Assembly: GCA_963833465.1 (NCBI GenBank)
Contig: CAWHXW010000004.1
Span: 806,001-870,000 of the forward strand
From: Fen-1298 sp963833465
GTDB taxonomy: Bacteria > Bacteroidota > Ignavibacteria > UBA10030
DNA: 64,000 nucleotides
Direction: 5' to 3'
The notes under the pieces were generated by a model, which saw only the letters and a program-made list of their open reading frames with translations, did no database searches and had not been told where the DNA came from. Both the position numbers and the translations under genes were made by a program. How positions within the stretch are numbered: position 1 is the first letter of the stretch; each line of letters opens with the position of its first letter. Below, piece after piece: positions 26,627 through 35,642 of the stretch.

Positions 26627-26960
26627 TCGAGAAATCATTATGATCTGTAAATTGAAACAGCTGTTTATTTTATTGTTCTTTGCATTGGAAGTGCTCAATT
26701 CGTCGCTGCTCAATCTCCATTACCGGTTTCAAAACACTTGCACACGATCCTTTTTTTTGCTTATGTTCATCCCATTTGTTAAATCTATAATTACACATCG
26801 ATAATATTACTTATGATTAGGAAATGAGAAAATTCAAAATCTCCAACAAGTATTTAAATTCATAATCGTTTTCAAAATCGTAATCCTTCCATTATACTTC
26901 TGTAACATTTCCATGTCATATTAAGGCTCAACCGTTAATAATGTTTTGAAAGGATGCTGC
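26627..26960 (+). other. Intergenic region with a possible remnant of a secreted-protein gene
   Basis: About 330 bp without an intact gene. From 26640 an ATG frame reads MICKLKQLFILLFFAL, a signal-peptide-like start, and the frame beside it continues SAQFVAAQSPLPVSKH before stopping near 26790. This looks like the frameshifted start of a lost exported-protein gene, but it is short. A GTAACA-N5-ATGTCA pair at 26902-26918 is the only Pho-like motif before the histidine kinase and is not convincing. Confidence 0.25.
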
Positions 26961-28649
26961 ATGGACAACGCTAAGGACTTTTTCCTTTTACGTCTCGTAA
27001 ATCTCGTACCCGGCATAGAAGCCGCAGTTCCATGCGAACAAGTCATGGAATTATTCGAGAAACACAAAACGCAATCTCTTGTCGTTCTTGAAGACAATAA
27101 ACCAATCGGATTTCTCTCATCTAAGAAAACAGCAGACGCTCTTTCTTCACGATATGGCTATGCGGTGTACCAAAAACGACCGGTCACAGAGCTGATGTTG
27201 AAAGAGTTCTTGATTGTGAGTGTTGATCATCAATTTTCCGATATTGTACAGCGTGCGCTTGTGCGCAAACCCGATTCTTTATATGAGGATATTGTTGTTG
27301 TCCGAGATGGTAAATATGTAGGAATGATTTCTATAGACCGCGTTCTTATGGAGCAGCGTATTCGGCTAATGCAGCACGCCGAAGAAGTAGAACAGAACCA
27401 AAATAAATTAGCAGAAGCGAACAAACAACTCCAGCAGGCATTGAAAGAGTTAAAAACCAAAGACGATCAATTGGTGCAGACAGAAAAGATGGCAAGTATC
27501 GGCACTCTCTCCGCCGGTATTGCGCATGACTTCAATAATATGCTGGATGCAATTCTCTCCAGCACACATATGCTGAAGATGAAGATTCCTTTCGATTCTC
27601 CTCTTATGCAATATTGCAGAATTGTCGAAAGTGCCGCACAGCGTTCAGCATCTCTTACAAGGCAGCTGCTCGACTTCTCTCAGAAGAACATCATTAATAA
27701 AAAAATTGTCTCTCTAAACGATCTTATTCATGAAACTACGCGGATGCTGGAACGTTCGATCGGGAAAGGGATACATGTCGAATTAGCGCTCGAACAAGAA
27801 CTTGAACAAATCGAAGCGGATGAAACACAGTTACAGCAAGTAATTATGAATCTTTCGCTGAATGCTCGTGATGCCATGCCGAACGGCGGCACACTGCGTA
27901 TTTCAACCTCGATGATCAAACTAAACGAGGAAGATTGTTTGCAGAACCCTCAATTGCACCCCGGAAGCTATGTTCAATTGAATATTCAAGACAATGGTAC
28001 AGGAATTCCATCGGAGATTCTTTCCAAGATTTTTGAACCCTTCTTCACTACTAAGGCGGTAGGGAAAGGTACCGGTCTTGGTTTAGCAGTGGCATATGGT
28101 ATAGTGCAAAGACATTGCGGACAAATCACGGTCAAAAGTGAAGTTGGCAAAGGAACATGTTTCTCAATTTACTTTAAACCATTTGCAAAAAAATCGAATG
28201 AACAAAATGAAAGCGTAAAGACTTCGTCGGAAATTTCGGGCGAAGGTAATATTCTACTCGTGGATGATGAAGACCTTGTTCTTTTTATCAATGGAAAATT
28301 TCTTGAGTCGCTTGGCTATCATGTTTTCTCTGCTGAAAGCGGCGAGGAAGCAATTCGTATCTATCAAGCTCAAAGCCAGAAAATTAATTTAGTAATTCTG
28401 GATATGATAATGCCCGGTAAAAACGGACATGAAACATTTCGCGATTTGAAAGCAATCAATCCGAACGTGAAAGTGATCATTGCAACCGGTTATACAGATG
28501 AGACGGCAACTCGCGCTGTACTGCAGGATGGCGCCGCAGGTTTTATTCGCAAACCATTCGATCATGCGGAGTTTTCACGATTGATTCAACAAGTTCTTGG
28601 TAATGTGACTATGCAATACAACCAGCCGTTTGCAACATTGTTAGCATAA
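26961..28649 (+). CDS. Hybrid histidine kinase with N-terminal CBS pair and C-terminal receiver
   Basis: A cytoplasmic protein of about 562 residues. The N-terminus (about 1-140) looks like two CBS domains (SLVVLEDNKPIGFLSSK and DIVVVRDGKYVGMISIDRV). A coiled coil (about 140-175) follows, then a HisKA domain with the phospho-His in SAGIAHDFNNML near residue 190. The HATPase domain has N, G1 and G2 boxes (NLSLNARDAM, IQDNGTGIP, GKGTGLGLAVAYG). A receiver with acceptor Asp in VILDMIMPGKNG ends the protein. I chose the ATG at 26961, with AAGGA upstream, over a TTG 15 bases earlier. CBS domains suggest sensing of an adenine nucleotide. Confidence 0.8.
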   Translation: MDNAKDFFLLRLVNLVPGIEAAVPCEQVMELFEKHKTQSLVVLEDNKPIGFLSSKKTADALSSRYGYAVYQKRPVTELMLKEFLIVSVDHQFSDIVQRALVRKPDSLYEDIVVVRDGKYVGMISIDRVLMEQRIRLMQHAEEVEQNQNKLAEANKQLQQALKELKTKDDQLVQTEKMASIGTLSAGIAHDFNNMLDAILSSTHMLKMKIPFDSPLMQYCRIVESAAQRSASLTRQLLDFSQKNIINKKIVSLNDLIHETTRMLERSIGKGIHVELALEQELEQIEADETQLQQVIMNLSLNARDAMPNGGTLRISTSMIKLNEEDCLQNPQLHPGSYVQLNIQDNGTGIPSEILSKIFEPFFTTKAVGKGTGLGLAVAYGIVQRHCGQITVKSEVGKGTCFSIYFKPFAKKSNEQNESVKTSSEISGEGNILLVDDEDLVLFINGKFLESLGYHVFSAESGEEAIRIYQAQSQKINLVILDMIMPGKNGHETFRDLKAINPNVKVIIATGYTDETATRAVLQDGAAGFIRKPFDHAEFSRLIQQVLGNVTMQYNQPFATLLA

Positions 28650-28776
28650 TAAAAAAATATGCCCATCCGCTAAATGCAGGATAAACTCCAGTTTTGATTG
28701 CGCAGGTATATTTAATTAAACATCATTACAAAGATTTTCATCTACAATTTTCAAACCTTTTCTTCCGAAATATTCT

Positions 28777-28832
28777 CATGCCGGACTTGATTCGGCTTCT
28801 AATCTCTTAATCTTTTTCATTTCTGGATTTCG
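28777..28832. repeat. Degenerate REP-like intergenic repeat
   Basis: CATGCCGGACTTGATTCGGC forms a short stem (GCCG/CGGC) and is followed by TTTCTGGATTT. The arrangement recalls small palindromic repeats of the form CATGCCGGACTTGATCCGGCAT...CTGGATTCC found in many genomes. A related fragment lies at 36754. The similarity is from memory and should be tested by a repeat search. Confidence 0.3.
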
Positions 28833-28842
28833 TATAAAAACA

Positions 28843-29046
28843 TCACGGAATTACTTCCTGAAGGTAGATTGGTTTCATTGCAATGTTGCGGACATCCTAG
28901 CCGAGAGCTTCAAAAAACGGCTCAACAAGCTGCTGGCGTGCTTGTGTTTCGTTAAATGATGTAGATTTGAATTGATAAAAATTATCGTTAAAGAATTTGA
29001 TCAGTTTTTCTATTTGCTGCCATGCTGTTATTCTATCGCTTGCCAT
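28843..29046 (-). pseudogene. Remnant of a type IIG/Eco57I-like restriction enzyme N-terminus
   Basis: On the minus strand, ATG at 29046 opens a frame that reads MASDRITAWQQIEKLIKFFN and later FNETQARQQLVEPFFEALG. It meets TAG at 28899 exactly where related proteins have Trp (EALGWDV), then continues DVRNIAMKPIYLQEVIP to a TGA at 28843. The FNETQ..., FFEALGWDV and Y.EVI pattern is typical of the start of IIG or Eco57I-type methylase-endonucleases. The rest of the gene is gone. This marks an old restriction-modification insertion between the kinase and the phosphate operon. Confidence 0.5.
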
Positions 29047-29272
29047 TTTTCATTGGTCTCGCGTAAATCTCAGTTGGTAATTCTTGGTCTGTTACCGATT
29101 GTATGCTGTCTAATTCTCAATCGGCATTCGGTTAAATTTTAGGAAAAAGACGTTTCATTCACAACGGTTCGTCAATGTAACACAAAAAACGTGATTTTTA
29201 TTATTCAGACCTTGATACATCCAAAACCATTTTTTTCCGTATTAAATCACGACACATAAACTCAGTGCATTC

Positions 29273-29300
29273 TTAACAATTTGGTAACTAAACGATTAAC
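29273..29300 (+). promoter_or_regulatory. Putative Pho box F upstream of the first porin/pst operon
   Basis: TTAACA ATTTG GTAACT has cores 11 bp apart (29274 and 29285), and a third TAAC follows at 29297 (12 bp). The sequence and the following TTTCGGCAA closely match Pho box C at 6892. It lies about 70-95 bp before the first small gene of the operon. Confidence 0.65.
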
Positions 29301-29368
29301 TTTCGGCAATGTATTCATGCGATATTTGTATCGTAAAGTTGAGAACAATTAAGACACAGGAGGTCTAT

Positions 29369-29524
29369 ATGAAACAATGGTTGGCAGAACATATTCTTAC
29401 AACGAACGATCTAATGATGGAAGAGACTATGACGATGAGTAATTCTGAATTTGCTATTTCTATCGGCTTAGTTGCAGGAGCGCTGGCAATTTTCAGTATT
29501 TTTATTCACGTCTTTGGCGCGTAA
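29369..29524 (+). CDS. Small single-pass membrane protein at the head of the pst operon
   Basis: A 51-residue protein starting MKQWLAEHILTTNDL, with one hydrophobic helix (about 29-50) ending IFIHVFGA. An excellent AGGAGGT site lies 6 bases before the ATG at 29369, which is why I prefer it to an in-frame ATG 60 bases earlier. It is the first gene after Pho box F. I do not recognise a family. Its place in the operon suggests a small accessory or regulatory membrane protein for phosphate uptake. Confidence 0.55.
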   Translation: MKQWLAEHILTTNDLMMEETMTMSNSEFAISIGLVAGALAIFSIFIHVFGA

Positions 29525-29548
29525 GAAAATTATAACTAGCCGATAAAA

Positions 29549-29791
29549 ATGAAGATCAAAAAAACTGTGAAAGAAGGCGTGTGGTGTAATTTCAATATGG
29601 AAAAACGCAAAGTGAGAATTACAATCGAAGAAAATTGTGCATATAAAAATAGAAATCGTTTTGCTGTTTGGTTTGAAACTGATACAGAATTATTTAACAT
29701 CAACGGCGGCCAATATGATTCCGAGTACGAAGCAACAAATTCGGTAGAAAAAATAGTTGGGCAAAATGTTCAATGGTCAGCCGCCGCATAA
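29549..29791 (+). CDS. Small soluble protein of unknown function
   Basis: An 80-residue protein rich in charged residues (MKIKKTVKEG..., TIEENCAYKNRNRFAVWFET). No membrane segment or known motif is seen. An internal ATG at 29597 (MEKRKVRITIEEN) is an alternative start. It lies between the small membrane protein and the porin, in the same direction, so it probably belongs to the same operon. Confidence 0.45.
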   Translation: MKIKKTVKEGVWCNFNMEKRKVRITIEENCAYKNRNRFAVWFETDTELFNINGGQYDSEYEATNSVEKIVGQNVQWSAAA

Positions 29792-29899
29792 TCAAAAATA
29801 GATATGCCTTGAAACTTGGTAAAACTTGATAACAAATTATTTATACAACATTCAATTCATTATCCATATCACTCACATTTTATAAAGGAACAAATTATT

Positions 29900-31135
29900 A
29901 TGAAGAAGATGCTAGCAGTTTCCACGGTTTTAATTCTTCTTGGATTATCCACAGCCGCAGGTCAGGGAAAAATTAGCGGTGTCATGTTCGGCGATTACTA
30001 TTATAACATGGCGCGAGATGCAAGTTTCGGAGGCTTATCGAACGTTGCCAGCCCGGCAGGAGGAACAGCATTTCAGGCATTTCAATTTCGCCGCATAGAT
30101 TTAACTTATGACAATGATATTTCCGAACAATTCACCACTCGTTTCCGTCTTGAAGCTGATCAAATTCAGGAAACAGTTGATGGAACAAAATCTTTTACAA
30201 CAACAATTCCAAAGAGCTCAATTACAGTACCAATAGATACATCAACAAAAGGAGTAACTGCTACTGTTCCAGCTGGGACAGGGACTATTTCTAATCAGGC
30301 ATCTAAAATTAGCACTTTTGTTAAAGATGCATTTTTAAAATGGAAAAATGTTTTTTCGGGAAGCGATTTAATTTTCGGTATTCAACCAACACCGGCATTT
30401 GACATATCTGAAGCAGCTTGGGGATATCGTTCGCTTGAAAAAACTATTATGGATTTGCGCGGAATCGTTTCATCACGCGATATCGGCCTTGCTCTAAGAG
30501 GAAAAATTACAGGCGATGGAATGATTAACTATTGGCTTATGGTCGGCAACAATAGCGGCAATGCACCGGAAACTGATAAATACAAGCGTTACTATGCTAA
30601 CATTCAAGTTAAGCCCACAACTAATCTTCAAGCAACAATTTATGTAGATTATAAAGATGCAGCAAATATTCTAAACAGCTATACGAATAGTAGTGTAAGC
30701 AATAGTGCTACGACTGCGGCGTTGTTCGTCGGTTACAGCGAGCCATTCAGTTATAACGTCGGCATCGAAGGTTTCTTGCAATCCACTTCTAATGCGCTTA
30801 AAGACACGGCAGCAAAATCCTATAATTCGAAGACAGCTATTGGAATTTCCATATTCGGTTCTTACTATATTATCCCTGAACTCGCTGTAGTGGCACGGTA
30901 CGATGACTTTAATCCGAGCACAGATGATAATTCAAAGAATCCAGCTCACTATGGAACTGGTGTTGCTGGTAATCTCGCTCGCAACTACATCATAGCCGGT
31001 CTATCATGGAAAGTAGACAAAAATGTTTCCATTATGCCAAACGTTCTTTATGAGACATACAATGCAGCAAACGGCAAGACTGCACCAAATGCTTCTGTAA
31101 CTGCCCGTTTAACAGTCAACTATGTATTTCTATAA
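29900..31135 (+). CDS. Phosphate-selective porin (OprP/OprO-like outer-membrane beta-barrel)
   Basis: A protein of about 411 residues with a signal peptide (MKKMLAVSTVLILLGLSTAAGQG) and a barrel rich in alternating aromatic and polar residues, ending in the aromatic signature TVNYVFL. Segments such as FRRIDLTYDNDISEQFTTRFRLE near residue 65 are typical of the OprP/OprO family, in which trimers with basic channels take up phosphate or polyphosphate. The ATG at 29900 has AAAGGAA upstream; the frame extends 84 bases farther without a good start. It stands between a Pho box and pstS, and a terminator-like hairpin follows it, which may limit readthrough into pstS. Confidence 0.75.
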   Translation: MKKMLAVSTVLILLGLSTAAGQGKISGVMFGDYYYNMARDASFGGLSNVASPAGGTAFQAFQFRRIDLTYDNDISEQFTTRFRLEADQIQETVDGTKSFTTTIPKSSITVPIDTSTKGVTATVPAGTGTISNQASKISTFVKDAFLKWKNVFSGSDLIFGIQPTPAFDISEAAWGYRSLEKTIMDLRGIVSSRDIGLALRGKITGDGMINYWLMVGNNSGNAPETDKYKRYYANIQVKPTTNLQATIYVDYKDAANILNSYTNSSVSNSATTAALFVGYSEPFSYNVGIEGFLQSTSNALKDTAAKSYNSKTAIGISIFGSYYIIPELAVVARYDDFNPSTDDNSKNPAHYGTGVAGNLARNYIIAGLSWKVDKNVSIMPNVLYETYNAANGKTAPNASVTARLTVNYVFL

Positions 31136-31147
31136 TCAAGTCATAAA

Positions 31148-31183
31148 AGAATCCTGAGAAACGCTCTTAGGATTCTTTTTTTC
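31148..31183 (+). terminator. Rho-independent terminator/attenuator after the porin
   Basis: AGAATCCT (31148-31155) pairs with AGGATTCT (31169-31176), extended by a GAG/CTC pair, and is followed by seven T residues. It lies before pstS, so it probably reduces, rather than stops, transcription of the downstream genes. Confidence 0.75.
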
Positions 31184-31197
31184 TTATGGAGAAAAAG

Positions 31198-32229
31198 ATG
31201 AAATTCACAAAAATAATTTTATATCTAATGCTTGCGTTGATAATCAGCGGCACAGCGCTAGCACAGATGAAACTAAATGGTGCGGGGGCAACTTTCCCGT
31301 ACGTTATTTATTCAAAGTGGTTTGATGTCTACAGCAAACAAAACGGAGTAGAATTCAATTATCAATCTATAGGAAGCGGCGGCGGAATTAAACAAGTCAT
31401 TGAAGGAACTGTTGATTTCGGCGCTACCGACAGCCCGATGTCTAATGATCAGCTTAACAGCGTTAAAGAAAAACAAAAAAGCGAAGTCTTGCACATCCCG
31501 ACAGTTATGGGAGCTGTTGTCGTTTCTTATAACCTTCCTTCAGCCGGAAAAGACCTTAGGTTGACTGCGGATGTGCTTGCAAAGATTTTTCTTGGCCAAA
31601 TTACAAAATGGAATGATACTCGTATTACTTCAATTAATCCCGGAAAAAATCTTCCAAATAAATCCATCCTAGTTGCACATCGTTCTGATGGAAGTGGCAC
31701 CACCAACATTTTCACTGATTATTTGACAAAAGTCAGTAAAACCTGGGAATTAAATATCGGCAGAGGTGCTTCTGTAAATTGGCCGGTCGGTTTAGGTGGA
31801 AAAGGAAATGAAGGAGTCTCCGGATTAATTAAGCAATCGGAAGGCGCAATCGGATACGTTGAACTTGCGTATGCAGTGAAAAATAATCTTGCTTATGCAA
31901 TTATGCAAAATAAATCTGGCGAGTTTGTGGAAGCGACATTTGAATCTGTTTCTGCAGCAGCAGCCGGTGCTATTAAAAATATGCCGGAGGATTTACGCGT
32001 TTCGATTACAAATGCCGATGGGAAGGATTCGTATCCTATCTCGGGATTTACTTGGCTTCTCATTTATAAAAACATGAAAGACAAGTCCAAAGCGCAAGAA
32101 ATCGTGAAGTTTTTAAAATGGTCAATGGGCGAAGGACAAACATTTGCAAAAGATCTTTATTATGCACCGCTTCCAAAAGAAGTCGTTAAGTTGTGCGAAA
32201 AGAAAATTAACTCTATTGTAACGGAATGA
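31198..32229 (+). CDS. pstS: Phosphate-binding protein PstS (first system)
   Basis: A periplasmic binding protein of about 343 residues with a signal peptide (MKFTKIILYLMLALIISGTA, cleavage after ALA). The mature protein begins KLNGAGATFPYVIYSKWFDVY and has GSGGGIKQVIEGTVDFGATDSPM, SDGSGTTNIFTDYL and GAIGYVELAYA, all typical of the E. coli type PstS. The ATG at 31198 has GGAG 6 bases before it; the ATG 12 bases earlier overlaps that site. It is followed by a strong hairpin and then pstC, pstA, pstB and phoU. Confidence 0.9.
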   Translation: MKFTKIILYLMLALIISGTALAQMKLNGAGATFPYVIYSKWFDVYSKQNGVEFNYQSIGSGGGIKQVIEGTVDFGATDSPMSNDQLNSVKEKQKSEVLHIPTVMGAVVVSYNLPSAGKDLRLTADVLAKIFLGQITKWNDTRITSINPGKNLPNKSILVAHRSDGSGTTNIFTDYLTKVSKTWELNIGRGASVNWPVGLGGKGNEGVSGLIKQSEGAIGYVELAYAVKNNLAYAIMQNKSGEFVEATFESVSAAAAGAIKNMPEDLRVSITNADGKDSYPISGFTWLLIYKNMKDKSKAQEIVKFLKWSMGEGQTFAKDLYYAPLPKEVVKLCEKKINSIVTE

Positions 32230-32281
32230 CTTTGCAGTTTAACTTCTTAGGTAGAAACATCAACTAATATTGCACAGCAAC

Positions 32282-32315
32282 CGGGTGGTGACAAACTGTG
32301 GATTGTTACCACCCG
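32282..32315 (+). other. Intergenic hairpin between pstS and pstC
   Basis: CGGGTGGTGACAA (32282-32294) pairs with TTGTTACCACCCG (32303-32315) with one G-U wobble and an 8-base loop. No T-run follows, so it is not a typical terminator. Such hairpins after binding-protein genes often protect the upstream mRNA, giving more PstS than permease. Confidence 0.65.
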
Positions 32316-32336
32316 TTATTATGTTGAACATATATA

Positions 32337-33260
32337 ATGAAACAAACAAATATCAATACTGGAGATAGGATTTTTAAGAACACTACAAGGATCTTTGCGA
32401 TTTTTGTGTTCGGACTTGTATTCCTTATGGCATACGAGATGATCCGAGGATCAGAATTATCGCTTCAAAAATTCGGATGGAGTTTCCTTACCGGCACAGT
32501 TTGGGACCCGGTCATGGATGTTTACGGAGCTCTTCCTTATATTTTTGGCACGATAACTTCTTCATTTTTAGCAATGTTGTTAGCTCTTCCGTTAAGCATT
32601 GGTATTGCAATTTTTCTATCCGAACTTGCGCCTCAATGGATCGAACGCCCTGTTTCTTTCCTTGTTGAATTGCTTGCAGCTATTCCAAGTATTGTGTATG
32701 GTCTTTGGGGAATATTTGTTCTTGTTCCATGGCTGAGAAATTCTGTAGAGCCATTTTTATCGGACAACTTCAGTTCTTTGCCATTTTTCAGTGGCGCTCC
32801 TTACGGATTCGGAATGCTTGCGGCAGGAATTATTTTGGCTATTATGATATTGCCTATCATCTCATCAATTTCGCGAGATGTGCTTCGGGCAATTCCAAAC
32901 TCACAGCGAGAAGCAGCTCTTGCACTTGGCGCAACAAAGTGGGAAACAACAAAGATAATTCTTGCTGACGGAAAATCCGGTTTGCTTGGTGCGGCATTGC
33001 TCGGTCTAGGCCGTGCTGTCGGTGAAACGATGGCAGTCACTATGGTTATTGGAAATCGTCCTGAAATCTCCGCTTCACTCCTTGATCCAGGTCATTCAAT
33101 GGCAAGTGTCATTGCAAATGAATTTGCGGAAGCTTCAACCGATCTGTACACAAGCTCACTTATTGAAATTGCATTAATTCTATTTGTAGTTACGATTATT
33201 CTGAATGTTATTGCACGATTAATTGTTTGGAGTATTACGAAGAAATTTAAAACAACATGA
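32337..33260 (+). CDS. pstC: Phosphate ABC transporter permease PstC (first system)
   Basis: A 307-residue permease with about six helices. The EAA loop is REAALALGATKWETTKIIL near 187, followed by LLGLGRAVGETMAVTMVIGN. The N-terminus has FGWSFLTGTVWDPVMDVYGALPYI, typical of PstC. Its stop overlaps the pstA start (ATGA). It forms the heterodimeric membrane channel with PstA. Confidence 0.9.
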   Translation: MKQTNINTGDRIFKNTTRIFAIFVFGLVFLMAYEMIRGSELSLQKFGWSFLTGTVWDPVMDVYGALPYIFGTITSSFLAMLLALPLSIGIAIFLSELAPQWIERPVSFLVELLAAIPSIVYGLWGIFVLVPWLRNSVEPFLSDNFSSLPFFSGAPYGFGMLAAGIILAIMILPIISSISRDVLRAIPNSQREAALALGATKWETTKIILADGKSGLLGAALLGLGRAVGETMAVTMVIGNRPEISASLLDPGHSMASVIANEFAEASTDLYTSSLIEIALILFVVTIILNVIARLIVWSITKKFKTT

Positions 33261-34120
33261 AGTATTTTAATTTCGAAAAAAATAATTGGCGCAATATTAA
33301 AAACACGACAATGATTACGCTCTCCATAACGAGTGTGGTTATTGCAGTCATTCCGCTGTTTCTTATTTTCTTTTATACTCTCGCACAAGGAATCAGTTCT
33401 CTTAATATTGACTTTTTTATTCATATGCCGAAGCCTGTTGGAGAGACAGGCGGTGGCATGGCAAACGCACTCATGGGAACTGCAATTCTTATTGGTTTGG
33501 GCTGTGTTTTCGGATTGCCAGTCAGTATTTTTGCAGGCATATATCTTGCTGAATACGGCAATAATAAATTCGGACAAATAGTAAGATTTTTCACAGATGT
33601 TCTCAGCGGTGTACCATCCATTGTCGTCGGTGTAGTCGCATATATTTTAGTTGTCATCCCGATGAAGCAATTTTCAGCGCTTGCGGGAGGTGCCGCACTT
33701 GGTATTCTAATGATTCCAACGGCAACACGCACAACGGAAGAAATGATCAAACTTGTTCCTCATTCGTACCGCGAAGCTGCACTAGCGATCGGTATCCCGC
33801 AATGGAAAGCAACATTAAAAATTATTCTCCCGACAGCATTAAAAGGAATAACCACAGGCGTTCTTCTTGCTATTGCACGCGCTGCCGGCGAAACTGCTCC
33901 ACTATTATTCACTTCACTGGGAAATAGGTTTTGGTCAACTGATATTCTTCACCCAATGGCATCGTTGACTGTTTTTATCTACGATTATGCTAAAGCTCCA
34001 TTTGAAGACTGGAACAGGCAGGCATGGGGAGCGGCATTTGTACTTATCGTGCTAATTTTTATTGTGAATATTACGTTTCGTTTTGTAACTCGCAGACGTT
34101 TTGGAGATCATCAGAATTAA
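33257..34120 (+). CDS. pstA: Phosphate ABC transporter permease PstA (first system)
   Basis: A 287-residue permease with six helices. It contains GGMANALMGTAILIGL, GVPSIVVGVVAYI, the EAA loop REAALAIGIPQWKATLKIILP and LAIARAAGETAPLLFT. Its start overlaps pstC. Both ends are intact, in contrast to the second pstA at 37686. Confidence 0.9.
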   Translation: MKYFNFEKNNWRNIKNTTMITLSITSVVIAVIPLFLIFFYTLAQGISSLNIDFFIHMPKPVGETGGGMANALMGTAILIGLGCVFGLPVSIFAGIYLAEYGNNKFGQIVRFFTDVLSGVPSIVVGVVAYILVVIPMKQFSALAGGAALGILMIPTATRTTEEMIKLVPHSYREAALAIGIPQWKATLKIILPTALKGITTGVLLAIARAAGETAPLLFTSLGNRFWSTDILHPMASLTVFIYDYAKAPFEDWNRQAWGAAFVLIVLIFIVNITFRFVTRRRFGDHQN

Positions 34121-34130
34121 GGAAAATGAA

Positions 34131-34928
34131 ATGACAGAAACATTACAGATGCCTTCATTAGTATATATACCTCATGAAACGAATATAAAGTTAGAAGCAA
34201 AAAACGTAAATGCCTTCTTCGGGAAAACACAGGCATTACGAAATATATCACTCTCAATTCAGAAAAATCATGTAGTCGCAATTATCGGCCCATCCGGATG
34301 CGGTAAATCAACATTCCTTCGATGTTTGAATAGAATGCACGAAGTAGCAGGCGGCACAATGACAGGCACAATATTGTTGGACGGTGAAGATATCTGCGAA
34401 AATGATCCAGTAAATTTGAGGCGGCGTGTAGGGATGGTATTTCAAAAACCAAATCCATTCCCGACGATGTCAATTTTTGATAATGTCGCAGCAGGTCTTC
34501 GGCTGAATGGTATGGCACATAAGAATCATATTGCAGAGACAGTTGAACGAAGCCTTCAACAAGCAGCACTTTGGAGTGAAGTAAAAGATTCGCTTTCAAA
34601 AAGCGGAATGAGTATTTCCGGAGGACAGCAGCAGCGTTTGTGCATTGCCCGTGCCCTTGCCGTTAACCCGGAAGTAATTCTTATGGATGAACCCGCAAGT
34701 GCTCTCGATCCTATCTCGACAGCAAAAATTGAAGAGTTAATTTATGAATTAAAAAAAGAATATACGATAGTAATTGTGACACACAACATGCAGCAAGCGG
34801 CTCGAGTGAGCGATGAGACAGCTTTCTTTTATTTAGGCGAAATTATTGAATTTGACAATACAAAAAAAATATTCACTGCGCCGTCAATCAAACAAACAGA
34901 AGATTATGTTACAGGAAGATTTGGATAA
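34131..34928 (+). CDS. pstB: Phosphate ABC transporter ATPase PstB (first system, canonical)
   Basis: A protein of about 265 residues with all ABC motifs in canonical form: Walker A GPSGCGKST, Q-loop VGMVFQKPNPFP, signature SISGGQQQRL, Walker B VILMDEP and H-loop IVTHNMQQAAR. It would act as a homodimer. The ATG at 34131 has AAGGA 7 bases upstream; the frame extends into pstA without a better start. It is the reference against which the two odd PstB paralogues of the second operon can be compared. Confidence 0.9.
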   Translation: MTETLQMPSLVYIPHETNIKLEAKNVNAFFGKTQALRNISLSIQKNHVVAIIGPSGCGKSTFLRCLNRMHEVAGGTMTGTILLDGEDICENDPVNLRRRVGMVFQKPNPFPTMSIFDNVAAGLRLNGMAHKNHIAETVERSLQQAALWSEVKDSLSKSGMSISGGQQQRLCIARALAVNPEVILMDEPASALDPISTAKIEELIYELKKEYTIVIVTHNMQQAARVSDETAFFYLGEIIEFDNTKKIFTAPSIKQTEDYVTGRFG

Positions 34929-34946
34929 AAAAAGGAATCATGTACT

Positions 34947-35612
34947 ATGGAAAGACATTTTCTGCAGGAACTGGAAGGCGTAAAAACAACGTTGATCAAA
35001 ATGGGAAGTGTTGTTGAAGAAAACATCAACAATGCTGTCAAAGCTATTCTTGAGAGGAATGAAGTTCTTGCAAAAAAAGTGATAGAGAGCGATGAACGGG
35101 TCAATACGCTCGAAATCGAAATCGACAATGCGATTGTCGACATGCTGGCGTTGCAGCAGCCGGTCGCGAGCGATCTCCGATTCATCATCGCAGCACAAAA
35201 AATAAATAACGATCTAGAGCGCATCGGCGATCATGCTGTCAATCTTGCTGAATCAGCTTTGACTCTTCTGAAATATAAAAAATTGGAGTCACTGTTAGAA
35301 ATTCCTCAGATGATTGCGTCAACAAAACTAATGCTTCGATATGCTCTTGACAGTTTCATTCTTCTTGACACCAAGATGGCGCGTCAAGTCTTAGAAACAG
35401 ATGACCAGATCGATGAATTGAACCGTTCTATGACAACTAAAGTTATTGATCTTTTAAAAAACGACAAAAAAATGATCGAACCTGGTCTCGCACTTATTCG
35501 TACCAGTCAAAACTTGGAACGTGTCGCCGATTTGACTACTAATATTGCAGAAGAAGTAATTTTTCATTCGCAAGCACTTATTGTAAAGCATCACGCCGAA
35601 GAAAATAAATAA
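34947..35612 (+). CDS. phoU: PhoU phosphate regulator (first copy)
   Basis: A 221-residue all-helical protein with two PhoU repeats. Characteristic segments are LIKMGSVVEENINNAVKAI, LEIEIDNAIVDMLALQQPVA, SDLRFIIAAQKINNDLERIGDHAVN and RVADLTTNIAEEVIF. It is about 18 bp after pstB. PhoU links the Pst transporter to PhoR signalling and limits phosphate uptake. A strong terminator follows, closing the operon. Confidence 0.9.
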   Translation: MERHFLQELEGVKTTLIKMGSVVEENINNAVKAILERNEVLAKKVIESDERVNTLEIEIDNAIVDMLALQQPVASDLRFIIAAQKINNDLERIGDHAVNLAESALTLLKYKKLESLLEIPQMIASTKLMLRYALDSFILLDTKMARQVLETDDQIDELNRSMTTKVIDLLKNDKKMIEPGLALIRTSQNLERVADLTTNIAEEVIFHSQALIVKHHAEENK

Positions 35613-35642
35613 TTTAATTCCTGACCTATTTTTATCTCATTG

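Noticed and set aside
26902..26918. GTAACA-N5-ATGTCA as a Pho box for the hybrid histidine kinase
   Set aside because: The core of the second unit deviates and the period is 12, so the evidence is below that of the other sites.
32282..32315. Hairpin after pstS as a terminator
   Set aside because: No T-run follows and pstC is clearly in the same operon.
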